From NCBI RefSeq assembly GCF_000586475.1, contig NZ_BAWJ01000017.1, positions 1 through 64,000 on the forward strand: a stretch of 64,000 bases of DNA. Reading direction: 5' to 3'. The notes under the pieces were generated by a model that was given only the letters and a program-made list of their open reading frames with translations, did no database searches and had not been told where the DNA came from. Made by a program: the position numbers and the translations under genes. How positions within the stretch are numbered: the stretch's first letter is position 1; every line of letters begins with the position of its first letter. This stretch comes from Psychrobacter sp. JCM 18903 (GTDB lineage Bacteria; Pseudomonadota; Gammaproteobacteria; Pseudomonadales; Moraxellaceae). Positions 20,777 through 32,152 of this stretch are shown here, piece by piece.

Positions 20777-22710
20777 ATGAAAATCATAAAGACTCAAACC
20801 AATAATCCGGTAGACCACGACACATTTATCCACCAGCCTGATGCCAGTAAAACCCGTGTAGCAAACATACCAGGCAAACGCTTACCCTTCCCTGATCAAA
20901 TTGGTAATTATCAGCGCAATATTGGGACGCCCACTGATGCTTATCAGGACAGTAAGGTTTATATTGTTGGGGGCGGTATTGCAGGTTTGGCCAGTGCTTA
21001 TTACTGCATCCGAGATGGCAAAGTATCCGCTGAAAACATTACTATTTTAGAGCATCTTGACGTGGCAGGTGGCTCCTTAGATGGTAGCGGCAATCCTGAG
21101 ACGGGTTATATGGTGCGCGGCGGTCGTGAAATGGATTTCACTTACGAAAACTTTTGGGATTTATTCCAAGATATCCCTGCTCTTGAAATGCCTGCGCCTT
21201 ATAGCACCTTGGATGAGTATCGCATAGCAAATGACACCGATCCCAATTACTCTATTGCACGCCTGATCCATAAGCAAGGTGAGATAAAAGACTTCAGTCA
21301 GCTGGGATTGAGTAAAGTCAATCAACTCGCTCTGATTCGTTTGCTATTAAAACCCAAGGAAGAGCTAGACGATATCACTATTGAAGAATATTTTGATGAC
21401 AGCTTTTTGAGCAGCAACTTCTGGACATTTTGGCGAACCATGTTTGCTTTTGAAAACTGGCACAGCTTACTTGAGTTTAAGCTTTATACACATCGCTTTT
21501 TACATGCATTGGACGGTCTAAACGACATGTCTGCACTGGTATTCCCAAGATACAACCAATTTGATAGCTTTGTTAAGCCACTACAAAATTATTTAAAAGA
21601 TAAAGGCGTGCAGTTTCAGTATGACACGCTCGTTACCAATTTAGACATTGAGTTTGAGCATGCTGATAAAGTAACAGGCACCAAAAAGGTCAAAGCCATC
21701 ATCACGGAGAAAGCGAATGAGCAAACCACCATTCCTATGGGTAGCAATGATTACGTCATCGTGACGACTGGCTCCATGACCGAAGATACCCGCTATGGTG
21801 ATGATAATACTGCGCCGACGCTGGACTTCACAAAAGACAGTATGGGGCAATCGTCTGGTTGGAAAGTATGGAATAATCTGGCTAAGCAATCTGCCGTCTT
21901 TGGTCACCCAGAAAAATTTAATCAGCATGTGGATAAATCTGCTTGGATGTCGGCGACTTTGACCTGCCAGCCGTCTGCCTTTATTGATAAGCTCAAAACG
22001 CTGTCTGTCAACGATCCTTATACGGGTAAAACAGTGACCGGTGGCATCATTACGATTACGGATTCAAACTGGTTGATGAGCTTTACTTGTAACCGTCAAC
22101 CGCATTTCCCTGATCAGCCAAAAGACACGCTAGTCGTATGGCTATATGCCTTGTTTATGGATAAAGAAGGCAATTATGTCAAAAAACCCATCCCAGAATG
22201 TACAGGCAAAGAGATCTTGAGCGAACTCTGTCATCACCTTGGTATCCTCGATGATATAGAGAATATCATGGCCAATACCATCGTCAGAACGGCTTATATG
22301 CCTACATCACCTCGATGTTTATGCCTCGTGCTAAAGGCGATCGTCCTGAGATAGTCCCTGATGGTTGTGTCAATATGGGTCTAGTCGGTCAGTTCGTCGA
22401 GACACATAATGATGTGGTATTTACCATGGAGAGCTCTGTTCGTACTGCTCGTGTCGCAGTTTATGAGCTACTAAACGTGCAAAAACAAGTCCCCGATATT
22501 AACCCATTACAATACGATATCCGTCAATTACTAAAAGCCGCGAATACACTCAACGATGGTAAAGGTTTCATCGGCGAAGGTCTATTAACTAAGCTTCTTA
22601 AGGGTACTTATTACGAGCACATATTGCCAAAAGCCAATCAATCCACCAACGGCAATGACTCAATATTTACTCAGCAATGGGAAGCAATCAAAGGGCTTTG
22701 GCATAAGTAG
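20777..22710 (+). CDS. ohyA: Oleate hydratase (frameshifted)
   Basis: FAD-dependent fatty acid double-bond hydratase (old name myosin-cross-reactive antigen), converting oleate to 10-hydroxystearate and probably detoxifying unsaturated fatty acids. It shows the Rossmann motif ([20 protein letters not shown]) and family blocks [33 protein letters not shown] and [13 protein letters not shown]. The plain frame stops at 22354; one extra C at CC (about 22304) reads [19 protein letters not shown] and continues to 22710, about 644 residues, the family length. Convergent with the lysR gene. Confidence 0.93.
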
Positions 22711-22804
22711 GTCTGGCATCAGTAATGTTAGTTTGATAAAAGCAGCTTTGATAAAAATGGCTTTAGTACAACTAATGACGAAAAATAAAAACGATAACGC
22801 TCTA

Positions 22805-22851
22805 GGGCCTGCCCTCATTTTAAAAACGAAGATAGAAATGAGGACATGCTC
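22805..22851. mobile_element. Mini element of the MITE family (47 bp), TA-flanked
   Basis: Inverted ends GGGCCTGCCCTCATTTT / AAATGAGGACATGCTC with TA on both sides. It is almost only the two ends. It lies between convergent ohyA and lysR and may act as a bidirectional terminator; its right flank overlaps the lysR stop codon. Confidence 0.65.
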
Positions 22852-23746
22852 TAGTCAGACTTGGATAACTGCTGTAACTGCTCAATCAGCCAACGGTGTA
22901 TACCACTGTGACTGGTACGTGGGTGCCATGCTGCTATCACCTTAAATGTGGGTGGCAGGGCTTCCACTTTAAGCTCTTTAACTCGACTGTTTGGCAATAA
23001 ACGCGAGGGATAAAATGCGATCATATCGGTTGTATAAAGGATATCTGGCACCGCAGAAAAGCTAGGAACGGACATAACGATGTTTCGTTTAAGACCTTTT
23101 TCTGCAAACCATTGGTCATGAGAACCACGCAAGTTAGCGCGTGAAGGTGACACCACCAACTGCGAGTGTGCAGCAATTTGCGCCAGTGACAGCGGCTCTG
23201 TTGTAAAATTATTATTGCAACCAGTAATGCAGAAATGTTGTTCTTCAAGCAGCGTCACATAAGCCAAGTTATCAGGGATAAATTCTGGGAAAGTAATCAG
23301 CAGATCAAGCTCGCCTGCCGTAATAAGCTGATTGACATTGTCTGAGGCAAAATCACGCACGATTAACTTCAAATCAGGCGCGTCGCGGCGTGTTATATGA
23401 AACAACTGCGGTAATAATGCCTGCGTCGCATAGTCGGTCGCGCTAATCGTAAATACGCCTTTATAAGTCTGCGGCGAAAACACATCCGGCTCTAACAGTG
23501 CTTCTAATTGCTCTAATATGCGACTAATGGGTTGCTGCATCGATAGCGCTTTGGGGGTTGCCACCATGCTATTGCCTTGACGAATAAACAAACGATCATC
23601 AAACAAATCACGCAGCTTACGTAACTGTTCGCTGATTGCCTGCTGTGTCAGCCCCATTTTGCGCGCGACTTGTGAGAGATTTTTAGATCAAGCAACGCAT
23701 GTAGCACTCGCAGCTGCTTGATATCGAGTCGGTTAATTCCATTCAT
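22851..23746 (-). CDS. LysR family regulator (frameshifted near its start)
   Basis: LysR-type transcriptional regulator, about 298 residues. The uninterrupted frame starts only at 23657 (MGLTQQAISEQLRKL). One extra A in the run at about 23690 joins it to MNGINRLDIKQLRVLHALL from ATG 23746, restoring the complete N-terminal helix-turn-helix (LSQVARKMGLTQQAISEQL). The C-terminal substrate domain follows (FTISATDYATQALLPQL). It is divergent from the Old Yellow Enzyme gene 163 bp away, the usual layout for a regulator of that gene. Confidence 0.88.
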
Positions 23747-23909
23747 AACATATACCATTAATAATTGTATCTTAAACAAGAAAATCCTGTTTCCAATTGT
23801 ATCTATAAAACTCTATGCTTACCAACCTTACTTACGCAGTAATAAAGCATCAAAACAAGCTCAGTGGTTTAAACAATAACCCCGTCCATTTGTTTTAAAA
23901 GAGAGTTTT

Positions 23910-25052
23910 ATGGAACCATCTAATATCGATACCAGCCCATTATTTGCATCTGTCACACTTGGACCATATACGTTAAAAAACCGTATTGTCATGCCACCGT
24001 TGACACGCTCTCGCAGCACGCAACCGGACAATATTCCTAATGAATTAATGGCAAGCTACTATGCCCAGCGCGCATCAGCTGGTTTTATGGTCACTGAAGG
24101 CACGCAAATTGAGCCGAGGGGTCAAGGTTATGCGTGGACGCCAGGCATACATTCGCATGCCCAAATCGAAGGCTGGAAAAAGGTCACTCAAGCGGTACAC
24201 GCAGCAGGTGGTATCATTTTCGCTCAGCTTTGGCATGTGGGTCGCGTGTCGCATACCAGCTTACAACCACAAGGCGCTCAGCCAGTTGCACCATCAGCTA
24301 TCACTGCTGACAATGTAAAAGTATTTATAGAAACAGCACCAGGTGCAGGTGCGTTAGCCGATCCTAGTGAGCCACGCGCACTCAGTACTGATGAAGTTAG
24401 TGAACTGGTCGCTATGTATGCGGCAGCCGCACGCAATGCATTAGAGGCAGGTTTTGATGGCGTCGAGCTGCATTGTGCCAATGGCTATTTGGTGAATCAG
24501 TTTATCTCTGAACATAGCAACACACGTGATGACCAATATGGCGGTTCATTGACCAATCGCTTGCGTTTCTTAAAAGAAATCGTGGCTGCCGTCAGTGAAA
24601 TGGTTGGCGCTGATCGCTTAGGCGTACGTTTCGCACCGCTGTTTGCTAGCACAGATGAGACTCGCGTGTATTTAGGGCTAGTGGAATCAGATCCACATCA
24701 TACGTATATTGAAGCGATTAAAGTACTTGAACAAGCGGGTATCGCTTATTTATCTATTGCAGAAGCTGACTGGGACAATGCTCCTGATTTACCAGAGACT
24801 TTTTATCAGGCCGTCAGAGCTGAGTTTTCAGGACGTATTATCTATGCGGGTAAATACACGACGGAAAAATCGGTTCATATGCTAGCTAAAGGTTATAGTG
24901 ACTTATTTGCTTTTGGTCGTCCCTTTATTGCTAATCCCGATTTACCTGAGCGCATCGCCAATCATTGGCCACTCAATGAGGCAGATCCTACCACGATGTA
25001 TGGTGGCACCGAAATTGGCTATAATGATTATCCTTATTATCACAACTCTTAA
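23910..25052 (+). CDS. nemA: Old Yellow Enzyme family alkene reductase (NemA-like)
   Basis: FMN-dependent NAD(P)H oxidoreductase that reduces activated alkenes, nitroesters or N-ethylmaleimide-like electrophiles. 380 residues, intact. It shows LKNRIVMPPLTRSRS, the substrate-binding pair in ELHCANGYLVNQF (His and Asn of HxxN; Cys replaces the usual Gly), QYGGSLTNRLRF and late FMN phosphate-binding AFGRPFIANPDLPER. ATG 23910 follows AGAGAG. Paired with a divergent LysR gene, so it is probably induced by an electrophile. Confidence 0.9.
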   Translation: MEPSNIDTSPLFASVTLGPYTLKNRIVMPPLTRSRSTQPDNIPNELMASYYAQRASAGFMVTEGTQIEPRGQGYAWTPGIHSHAQIEGWKKVTQAVHAAGGIIFAQLWHVGRVSHTSLQPQGAQPVAPSAITADNVKVFIETAPGAGALADPSEPRALSTDEVSELVAMYAAAARNALEAGFDGVELHCANGYLVNQFISEHSNTRDDQYGGSLTNRLRFLKEIVAAVSEMVGADRLGVRFAPLFASTDETRVYLGLVESDPHHTYIEAIKVLEQAGIAYLSIAEADWDNAPDLPETFYQAVRAEFSGRIIYAGKYTTEKSVHMLAKGYSDLFAFGRPFIANPDLPERIANHWPLNEADPTTMYGGTEIGYNDYPYYHNS

Positions 25053-25055
25053 TAC

Positions 25056-25084
25056 AATAAGGCCATTCGTGGCCTTATTTTTTT
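25056..25084. terminator. Terminator between nemA and the DUF1971 gene
   Basis: Stem AATAAGGCCA / TGGCCTTATT with a TTCG loop and T-run; it can act on both strands. Confidence 0.85.
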
Positions 25085-25130
25085 GCTTATAAATAGGATA
25101 TTTTTAATAGCTGATTCATATATATAGCCC

Positions 25131-25531
25131 TTATGATTCATCCGACTGATCAAACAACTTTTCGATAGGCTTGCTATGTATCTTTGAGCTATTGAACAGC
25201 GACTTATTACCAGTATCCGCTTCTGTCCAAAAATTAATATTGAATTGGGCATCATCACTTAATTCTACGCGGTGCCAATATTGAGGCGGACTGACAGCGA
25301 ACTGCCCTGCTTTAATAACAATGGTTTTTTCAGGTTCAGTAGCGGCTTCATCAGCAAAGCCATAAAAGGTTACCGTGCCTTGCATGACACAAATTTGGCC
25401 GTATACGCCTCTGCCGTATTGTGATGAGTCAACAAGGCTTTTGGGACTTTATCTTTAGTAAAAAAGTGGGTCGAACGCTTTATTTTCCAATGGCTGGGTA
25501 TGACGGGCTTTGAGGCGACAGTATGACTCAT
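25131..25531 (-). CDS. DUF1971 cupin-like protein (frameshifted)
   Basis: Small beta-barrel protein of the DUF1971 type, also found fused to TehB-like tellurite proteins; about 133 residues. It runs from ATG 25531 (MSHTVASKPVIPSHWKI) through RSTHFFTKDKVPKALLTHH. The plain frame stops at 25370. One extra G at GG (about 25410) gives AEGVYGQICVMQGTVTFYGF and then IVIKAGQFAVSPPQYWHRVEL, matching the conserved cupin core with its His. Biochemical role unknown. Members occur near nitrate/NO genes and tellurite genes; here narK1 is divergent. Confidence 0.75.
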
Positions 25532-25856
25532 GGTAACTCCTTGGCTAATTTGATGGGGGTATCCCAATCCTGTTTATTAACAGCTTACTTGTGAATAAAA
25601 TTCTATTGATAAACGAGAAAAGCACGCACAGTAATGATTATTATTACTATAGCGCATCATATTTTCAAATGTATTGCTATCCTCATATCATCTTAGTTAA
25701 CCATCAATATATAGGATATTAAAGCCACTTTTTAATCCCTATTAAGTAGTATGTGAAATGACATTCATACTGCTTTCGCCTAATGGTTAGCGAGCTTACT
25801 TATTGCTACATTAACTCCATCTAAACTATCCAGTTCGACGGTGGAGAATACTTGTC
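25532..25856. other. Intergenic region before narK1
   Basis: 325 bp between divergent genes. It holds a perfect NarL-like half-site AGTAGTA at 25745-25751 with a poor partner half, and a weak FNR-like TAGTT-N4-ATCAA at 25694-25707. Neither is convincing alone. Confidence 0.3.
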
Positions 25857-27335
25857 ATGCATGCAAAAGAGCTACTTGAGGTTGAACGCCGTGATATAAG
25901 AGCGCTCCACTATACGTGGATTGCTTTTTTTCTGACCTTTTACGTCTGGTTCAATATGGCGCCACTAGCCACTTCTATGCTAGAGGCTGAAAGCTATTTA
26001 ACTTCTGAACACATCAAATTATTTCTCATTGCCAACGTTGCTTTGACCATTCCAGGGCGAGTGGTAGTCGGCATGGCATTGGATCGCTTCGGTCCGCGTC
26101 GCGTGTTTTCCATACTGATGGTCGTCATGGCGATACCGACATGGTTCTTCGCGTTTGGTGATTCCGCGATGCAGCTGTTCGTCGCTCGCCTATTTATGTC
26201 TATCGTGGGCGCAGGGTTCGTCGTTGGCATTCACATGACCGCCCTTTGGTTTAAGCCAAAAGACATTGGCTTTGCCGAAGGATTTTATGCCGGCTGGGGT
26301 AATTTTGGTTCAGCTGCCGCAGCGATTACCATTCCCACGGTTGCGCTACAGTTCTTTGGTGGTGATGACGGTTGGCGCTGGGCAATTGCATTATCTGGCT
26401 TACTGATGGCCGCTTATGGGGTGGCCTATTGGTTTTTGATCACCGATGGTCCTACACAAGATACCCATAAAAAAGCACGTAAGGCGGGTGCTTTAGAGGT
26501 ATCAAGTTGGAGAGATTTATTATTATATTGCCTATTTATTATTCCTTTATATGGCGTATTGGGCGTATTGGTTTATCGCACTAAAAACATGGGATTCCTG
26601 AGCGAAACAGGCGCTTGGGGGTTTTATACTCTCATCGCTGTGGTGGTTATTTATCAAATTTATAAAGCCATCAGTGTCAATGTACCCATGCTCAAAGCGG
26701 GTATCCCTGAGGATGACAAATACCCCTTTACCTCTGTTGCCGCCCTAAATGTCACCTACTTTGCTAACTTTGGCGCAGAGCTGGCGGTCGTCTCTATGCT
26801 ACCAATGTTCTTTGCCGCAACGTGGAAGCTCGACCCTACCGTCGCAGGGTTAGTCGCATCGACCTTTGCTTTTGTTAACTTATGGGCACGACCACTTGGC
26901 GGCTATATCTCTGACAAGGTTGGCAATCGTCGCTTGGTGATGTTGGTATACATGTTCGGTATCGGTATCGGCTTTGGATTGATGGGATTGCTGAATGCAG
27001 AGTGGCCATTGTTTATCGCGGTCGTCTTTACGATTCTATGTTCAGTCTTTGTGCAAGGGGCAGAAGGTGCAACTTTTGGTATTATCCCCTCAATTAAGCG
27101 GCGCTTAACAGGTCAAATTTCTGGTATGGCGGGGGCTTATGGCAACGTTGGCGCTGTGTTCTACCTATTTATATTTACCTTGGTCGAACCAAATCAGTTC
27201 TTTTTTATCATTGCGATAGGTGCATTTATCGCTTGGGTACTTTGTTTCTTCTGGTTAAAAGAGCCTGAAGATGCCTTTGGTGACGAATACAAGATGTCCT
27301 CGGTCGATCGTCAAATTGCCGCTGAAGAAGGCTAA
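25857..27335 (+). CDS. narK: Nitrate transporter NarK1 type (MFS, NNP family)
   Basis: Major facilitator protein of the nitrate/nitrite porter family, 492 residues, 12 membrane segments, intact. NNP signatures include FVARLFMSIVGAGFVVGIHMT, YAGWGNFGSAAAA and GQISGMAGAYGNVGAV (the two glycine-rich nitrate motifs), with Arg residues in helix 2 and 8 regions (GRVVVGMALDRFG; WARPLGGYISDK). It is the first of two narK genes flanking narLX; in Pseudomonas-type clusters NarK1 is taken to be the proton-linked importer. Followed by a terminator. Confidence 0.9.
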   Translation: MHAKELLEVERRDIRALHYTWIAFFLTFYVWFNMAPLATSMLEAESYLTSEHIKLFLIANVALTIPGRVVVGMALDRFGPRRVFSILMVVMAIPTWFFAFGDSAMQLFVARLFMSIVGAGFVVGIHMTALWFKPKDIGFAEGFYAGWGNFGSAAAAITIPTVALQFFGGDDGWRWAIALSGLLMAAYGVAYWFLITDGPTQDTHKKARKAGALEVSSWRDLLLYCLFIIPLYGVLGVLVYRTKNMGFLSETGAWGFYTLIAVVVIYQIYKAISVNVPMLKAGIPEDDKYPFTSVAALNVTYFANFGAELAVVSMLPMFFAATWKLDPTVAGLVASTFAFVNLWARPLGGYISDKVGNRRLVMLVYMFGIGIGFGLMGLLNAEWPLFIAVVFTILCSVFVQGAEGATFGIIPSIKRRLTGQISGMAGAYGNVGAVFYLFIFTLVEPNQFFFIIAIGAFIAWVLCFFWLKEPEDAFGDEYKMSSVDRQIAAEEG

Positions 27336-27354
27336 TTTGATTACCTTATAAAAT

Positions 27355-27393
27355 AAAAAAGCCACCCAGCATCAATGTTCGGTGGCTTTTTTT
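27355..27393. terminator. Terminator after narK1
   Basis: Stem GCCACC / GGTGGC flanked by A-run and T-run, so it can work in both directions. Confidence 0.85.
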
Positions 27394-27546
27394 GACTGAT
27401 ATAGAGAGCTATCTAGACATGTCATAGGGATTATTCAGATGACCCATGATTTTTTATAAAAAGTAAAGCTTTCAAAAAGTAGCTCTTTCAAAAAGTGATA
27501 TTTTCAAAAAACAACTACTTCGATAAATAACCATTTTGACAAACGA

Positions 27547-28206
27547 CTACTTTGATAAATGATTCACGGTCCATACCGCCGCCTCTACCCGTGTGCGTAG
27601 TCCAGTTTTGTTCAAAATATGCTTAACATGCACTTTTACTGTGGATTCTGCGATATCCAGTTTGTTGGCGATCATTTTATTACTTAAGCCTTCAGCAATC
27701 ATTTGAATCACTTGCAACTCTCTAGTAGTGAGATTGCCAGCGATATCTTCAATGCTTGGTGTACGTAACGTTTGCGCCAAGATTGAGGCCAAATTGGGAC
27801 TAATAACCAGCTCACCACGCAACACTTTTCTAATATCGACGATGATTAACTCAGGCTCCATATCTTTTAGCAAATAACCATCCACCCCTAATTTCAACGC
27901 TTCTTGCACGTCTTCTCCGCTGTCAGAAACTGTAAATAGCAAGGTAGCCACGTCAATATTTCTGGCTTTAATTTCTCTTAGGGTCTCGATACCAGTCAAC
28001 ACTGGCATTTTATGATCTAGAATGACCAGATCGACCGGATTGTTTGCCAAAAAACCCAACGCTTCTTGTCCGTTATTCGCCTCACCAACGACCGTTACAT
28101 CACTTTCGAGACTGAGCAGTTCTGCGACACCGCGGCGCAGCATAGGATGGTCATCGACCAATAGTAGCCGAGCCGGAGAAGCAGACGTATAAACCTTAGT
28201 AGTCAT
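27547..28206 (-). CDS. narL: Nitrate/nitrite response regulator NarL
   Basis: 219 residues. N-terminal receiver (LLVDDHPMLRRGV, phospho-Asp in DLVILDHKMPVLTG, Lys in YLLKD) and C-terminal LuxR-type helix-turn-helix (LTTRELQVIQMIAEGLSNKMIA, IAESTVKVHVKHIL). Phosphorylated by NarX, it is expected to activate narK/narG in response to nitrate. It lies 74 bp after narX in one unit. Two candidate NarL operators are present in the window, ahead of narG and moaA. Its last codons are nearly duplicated just downstream (27512-27528). Confidence 0.92.
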   Translation of the reverse strand: MTTKVYTSASPARLLLVDDHPMLRRGVAELLSLESDVTVVGEANNGQEALGFLANNPVDLVILDHKMPVLTGIETLREIKARNIDVATLLFTVSDSGEDVQEALKLGVDGYLLKDMEPELIIVDIRKVLRGELVISPNLASILAQTLRTPSIEDIAGNLTTRELQVIQMIAEGLSNKMIANKLDIAESTVKVHVKHILNKTGLRTRVEAAVWTVNHLSK

Positions 28207-28280
28207 AAAATACTCACAAATTGAAAAATGCTACAAAAAATACAATGCAGTGGTTAAGAGCGTTTACTAAGCCTATTCAC

Positions 28281-30313
28281 TTAGTTTTGCTCAGCCATAT
28301 AATCCGTAAAGAAACTGGGTACAAACCTGACGATGACGCTGGTACCTGCGGGCACATTATTAGAGATAATCAAATCACCACCTAATTTATAGGCACGCTC
28401 TTTCATAATCATTAGACCATGATGCTGGGTCTGATTGACAGTCCCTGATATACCAACGCCGTCATCATTGACCATCATCGCTACATAATTACTTTCATCA
28501 TCATAAACCAAATCGATAGTGACGCTGTTAGCATGGGCATGGCGACTGATATTCGACAGCGCCTCCCTTATAATTTGAATGAGATGCACTTGTTCGGTTG
28601 CCGTTAGATTCAAGGATAGGATTTGATTGTTGACCTTTATGTCAAACTGCCCTTTTACAGCAAACTCATCAGCCGCCTCATATAAAGCTTCATCAAAATT
28701 GCCGCTATCAATCGTCAAGCGAAAAGTCGTCAATAAGTCTCGCAACTCATGATAAGCAGAGTTCAGACCCATTTTTATTTGACTGATATGCTGCCCAACC
28801 TTGATTTGACTTTGTTCATCAAATACCACCAGCCCACTGTCTTTATCAGTAGACAGTTGCAGATGTTTTTCGAGCACGCTGACTTGTATTTTTAGATAAG
28901 ACAATGACTGTGCTAAAGAGTCATGCAACTCCCTAGCAATGGTCGAGCGCTCTTCAAGTAGAATAAGTTGATGGTCTTGCTGCCTTTGTCTGCGTAAGGA
29001 TAAGGCGGTGCTGACGAGATTGGTCAGCACAACAATCAATTCATTATTTTTAGCAATTAAGTAACTACTATCCACCTCTACTACCTTGATACGTGTTGAA
29101 TCTTCCTCGCTTTTTCTCTTATCTTCTGCATAAGCTTTATTAGTCATTAAGACAGATTTCGGTCTGACCTTTAGCTCACCAAATTCTATATCTTGATGAA
29201 TAATCGGAAACGTTTTGGTATAAACGTCTTCTTTAATAGAGCAGCTTTCACAAGTGAGTTTGGTACATAGCTCCTTCATCCTATCATCGTGCAGGGCTAT
29301 AGAGTTTTTATTGGTGAGAATATTGCTTTGGATACACAGCGTAAAATCTAAATATGGGAATATACACCCAAAGCCAGTAATCAATTCATCAAGCCGATGT
29401 AAGCTCACAGGACTACTGGTCAATTGCTTTGAGAAATCATAAAACAATGATAAGGCTTGGTTGGCTTTTACCAGATGCTGAGTCTTTGTCTGTACCTCAC
29501 TCTCAAGTGAGCGCTGATACCTCTCAATGGTACTGGCCATACCGTTAAAAGAATTGCCAAGCGCTTCAAATTCTCTATAACCGCTGATAGACACTCTCGT
29601 ATCATATTTGCCTTCTTTAAACGCCCGATTGGCTTTAATGAGTTGTTGAATAGGCGTTAGCACTGAGTTCTGTAATCTCCGTACGCCTATCAGCATAATA
29701 ATCATGCTCAGTATCAGTGAGAGTATTTGTAGGTTTTGCTGCCATGTCTGACGCTGCTCATTTCTATCCTGTAACGCGCCAACAAAACGATTAACATCGT
29801 CAATATATTTGGTTGAATCACTATAAAAGCCTTGCTTGTCTTGTGCCAACAATGCTGGTTTTAAATCACGAAACCATTGTGATTTTATCTGGCTCCATTG
29901 AGCACTAATCGCCTTATCTCTGTTGGCACTGGTCAGTTGATACGCTTGTAATTTGTTGAGACGACTCTCCATGTCTTCAACCAGTATGTCTGTTTTTTCA
30001 GACTCACTTTTATTGGAGAAATCCAGTCTGTCTTGCTTTTCTACCTGCGGCGCATTGTCACTAGCTAAGCCATCTTGTTTGATATTTAGGCTTGAGCTAA
30101 AGGGATGGTTATCCGCAAAATCAGTCGCTAGCTGAAAGCTAATACGATACGTTGCCATGCGTATCGAGCCTGCGGTATTAATCGCCTCAGCATCAGACTT
30201 TGCGACCCAAGCGAGCGCACCGCTGCCTATCGCTGACATCAAAAACAAAGTAGCGATGATCGTAATAGCAATCCAAGTATGAAGGAACAAAGACTGCGTC
30301 GTAGATTAGACAT
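28281..30313 (-). CDS. narX: Nitrate/nitrite sensor histidine kinase NarX (frameshifted at start)
   Basis: About 677 residues. Membrane helix 1 at the N-terminus is followed by the nitrate-sensing P-box (AINTAGSIRMATYRIS), a periplasmic four-helix domain, helix 2 (LSLILSMIIMLIGV), HAMP, a Cys-containing central module (LCTKLTCESCSIKED), HisKA_3 with ELHDSLAQSLSYLKIQ, and HATPase (IIREALSNISRHA, NDDGVGI). The plain frame starts at a TTG (30290). One extra T near 30291 joins it to ATG 30313, MSNLRRSLLFLHTW, which is the better start. Operon with narL. Confidence 0.92.
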
Positions 30314-30714
30314 GATTAATAGCGCTCCCATCAAACACTTTCTGCACAAAAGATTTGAGATCTTAAAATTGAACGTCGCAAAAGCAAAAAACATACAGCA
30401 TAAAAAATACTACAGCGCCATTAGCAGTCCATCGACAAGCAAAACCTTAGTGATAAACCTGCCCGCAATATACCCCTTTTAGTCATCAGTATACCACTAT
30501 GTATGAATACTCTTCATCGGGATAACACAGTACCGTGAGTTATCATTTTTTGAAAGAGCAAGTGATTCATAGCGCTCATAAGCCAGTACGGCGGCTCTTT
30601 GTCATCAACAATAACAGGAGTAAGCGCTACGGTTTACTGTAAGTTTAGACAGCCATTTGATGATAAAAAATACTGAATATAACTAGGCATAGCTAATACT
30701 AAGTGAGGAATAAC
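30314..30714. other. Intergenic region between divergent narX and narK2
   Basis: 401 bp. A single NarL-like half-site TACCACT is near 30491 and an FNR-like TTGAT-N4-AAAAA at 30657-30670, 8 of 10 bases of the consensus and about 45 bp before narK2. Both are weak. No gene seen. Confidence 0.3.
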
Positions 30715-32091
30715 ATGGGCAATAATTACAACTTCAAAGGTGGTAAGCTCATCACTGACTGGCGACCTGAAGTAGAAGAATTTTGGGAAGGAGGCGGCAA
30801 AAAAGTCGCGCGTAGAAATTTATGGATATCCATTCCATCGTTGCTATTGGCATTTGCAGTATGGATGGTATGGAGTGCCGTAATTGTCCGTCTGCCAGAG
30901 ATTGGTTTTGATTTTGATGATGGGCAGTTGTTTTGGCTCGCCGCGCTGCCCGGACTATCAGGGGCAACGCTGCGAATTTTTTATTCTTTTATGGTGCCTA
31001 TCTTTGGTGGGCGACGTTGGACAGCAATATCTACCTTATCCCTATTAATTCCAGCATTATGGATGGGCTTTGCGGTTCAGAACCTGATACGCCATTTATG
31101 ATATTTGCCATCATTGCCCTACTTTGTGGCTTCGGTGGTGGTAACTTTGCCTCCTCCATGTCCAATATCTCGTTCTTCTTTCCAAAAGCAGAACAGGGCA
31201 CTGCTCTTGGGCTAAACGCGGGTTTGGGTAACCTTGCGTGTCGGTGATGCAGTTCGTTGTACCGATGATTATATTGGTAGCAGCCTTTGGCAGCTTAGGC
31301 GGCGACCCACAAGTCTCTGCAAGCGGTCAGCTGTTTTATCTACAAAATGCAGGCTTTATTTGGGTACCTTTATTCTGCTATTTTCAGCACTGGCATGGTT
31401 TGGCATGAACGATATTGCCACTGCTAAAGCTTCCTTTAAAGACCAATCCGTCATCTTTAAACGCAAACATAACTGGATCATGTGTATCCTATATATGGCA
31501 ACCTTTGGCTCCTTCATTGGTTTTTCCGCCGCGTTTCCGATGCTGATTAAAAACTCATTTCCTGCCATTGATGCGCTTAAGTTTGCTTTCTTAGGTCCTT
31601 TAGTTGGTGCGCTATTTCGCCCCTTAGGTGGCTGGATATCTGATAAAACCAGTGGCGCAAAAGTGACTTTTTGGAATTATATTGTGATGGTATTGGCGGT
31701 AGTGGCGGTGATGTATTTCCTCCCTAGCGAGACTCATGAGGGCAGCTTTGTCGGATACTTCATCTCCTTTATGGTGCTGTTTATTACCACGGGTATCGGT
31801 AACGGCTCTACCTTTACCATGATTCCCGTTATCTTCAGAACCTTTCATGAACGCCTTGAACCTCAAAAAGCAGGTACAGAGGAGTTGTTTGTCGAGATAC
31901 GTAAAGAATCAGCAGCAGTGGTTGGCTTCACGTCAGCGATAGCAGCCTATGGCGCATTCTTTGTCCCAAAAATGTTTGGTTCAGGACTGGGTGTTGATGG
32001 TACTTTTATCGCTTTAATTGTCTTTTATGTTCTCTGTATTGTGTTGACATGGTGGTATTACAGTCGCCCTAATGCTGAGATTCCTTGCTAA
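30715..32091 (+). CDS. narK: Nitrate/nitrite transporter NarK2 type (three frameshifts)
   Basis: Second NNP-family porter, about 459 residues. It starts at ATG 30715 after GAGG. Nitrate signatures: CGFGGGNFASSMSNISFFFP, GLNAGLGNLGVSVMQF and FRPLGGWISDKTSG. Three single-base losses split it: near 31086 (AACC), near 31228 (CTTGGC) and near 31366 (CCTTT). All join cleanly into the family frame. In Pseudomonas clusters NarK2 behaves as a nitrate/nitrite antiporter feeding the respiratory enzyme; the same role is inferred here. A strong terminator follows, so narG probably has its own promoter. Confidence 0.88.
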
Positions 32092-32152
32092 AGCAGCCTT
32101 GTATAAATCACCCTCTAAAAACAGGTTTTTAAATTAAAAATATCGCTCTTTA

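Noticed and set aside
30657-30670. FNR/ANR box before narK2 (TTGAT-N4-AAAAA)
   Set aside because: Only one half matches TTGAT-N4-ATCAA well, and T/A-rich matches are expected by chance in this AT-rich gap.
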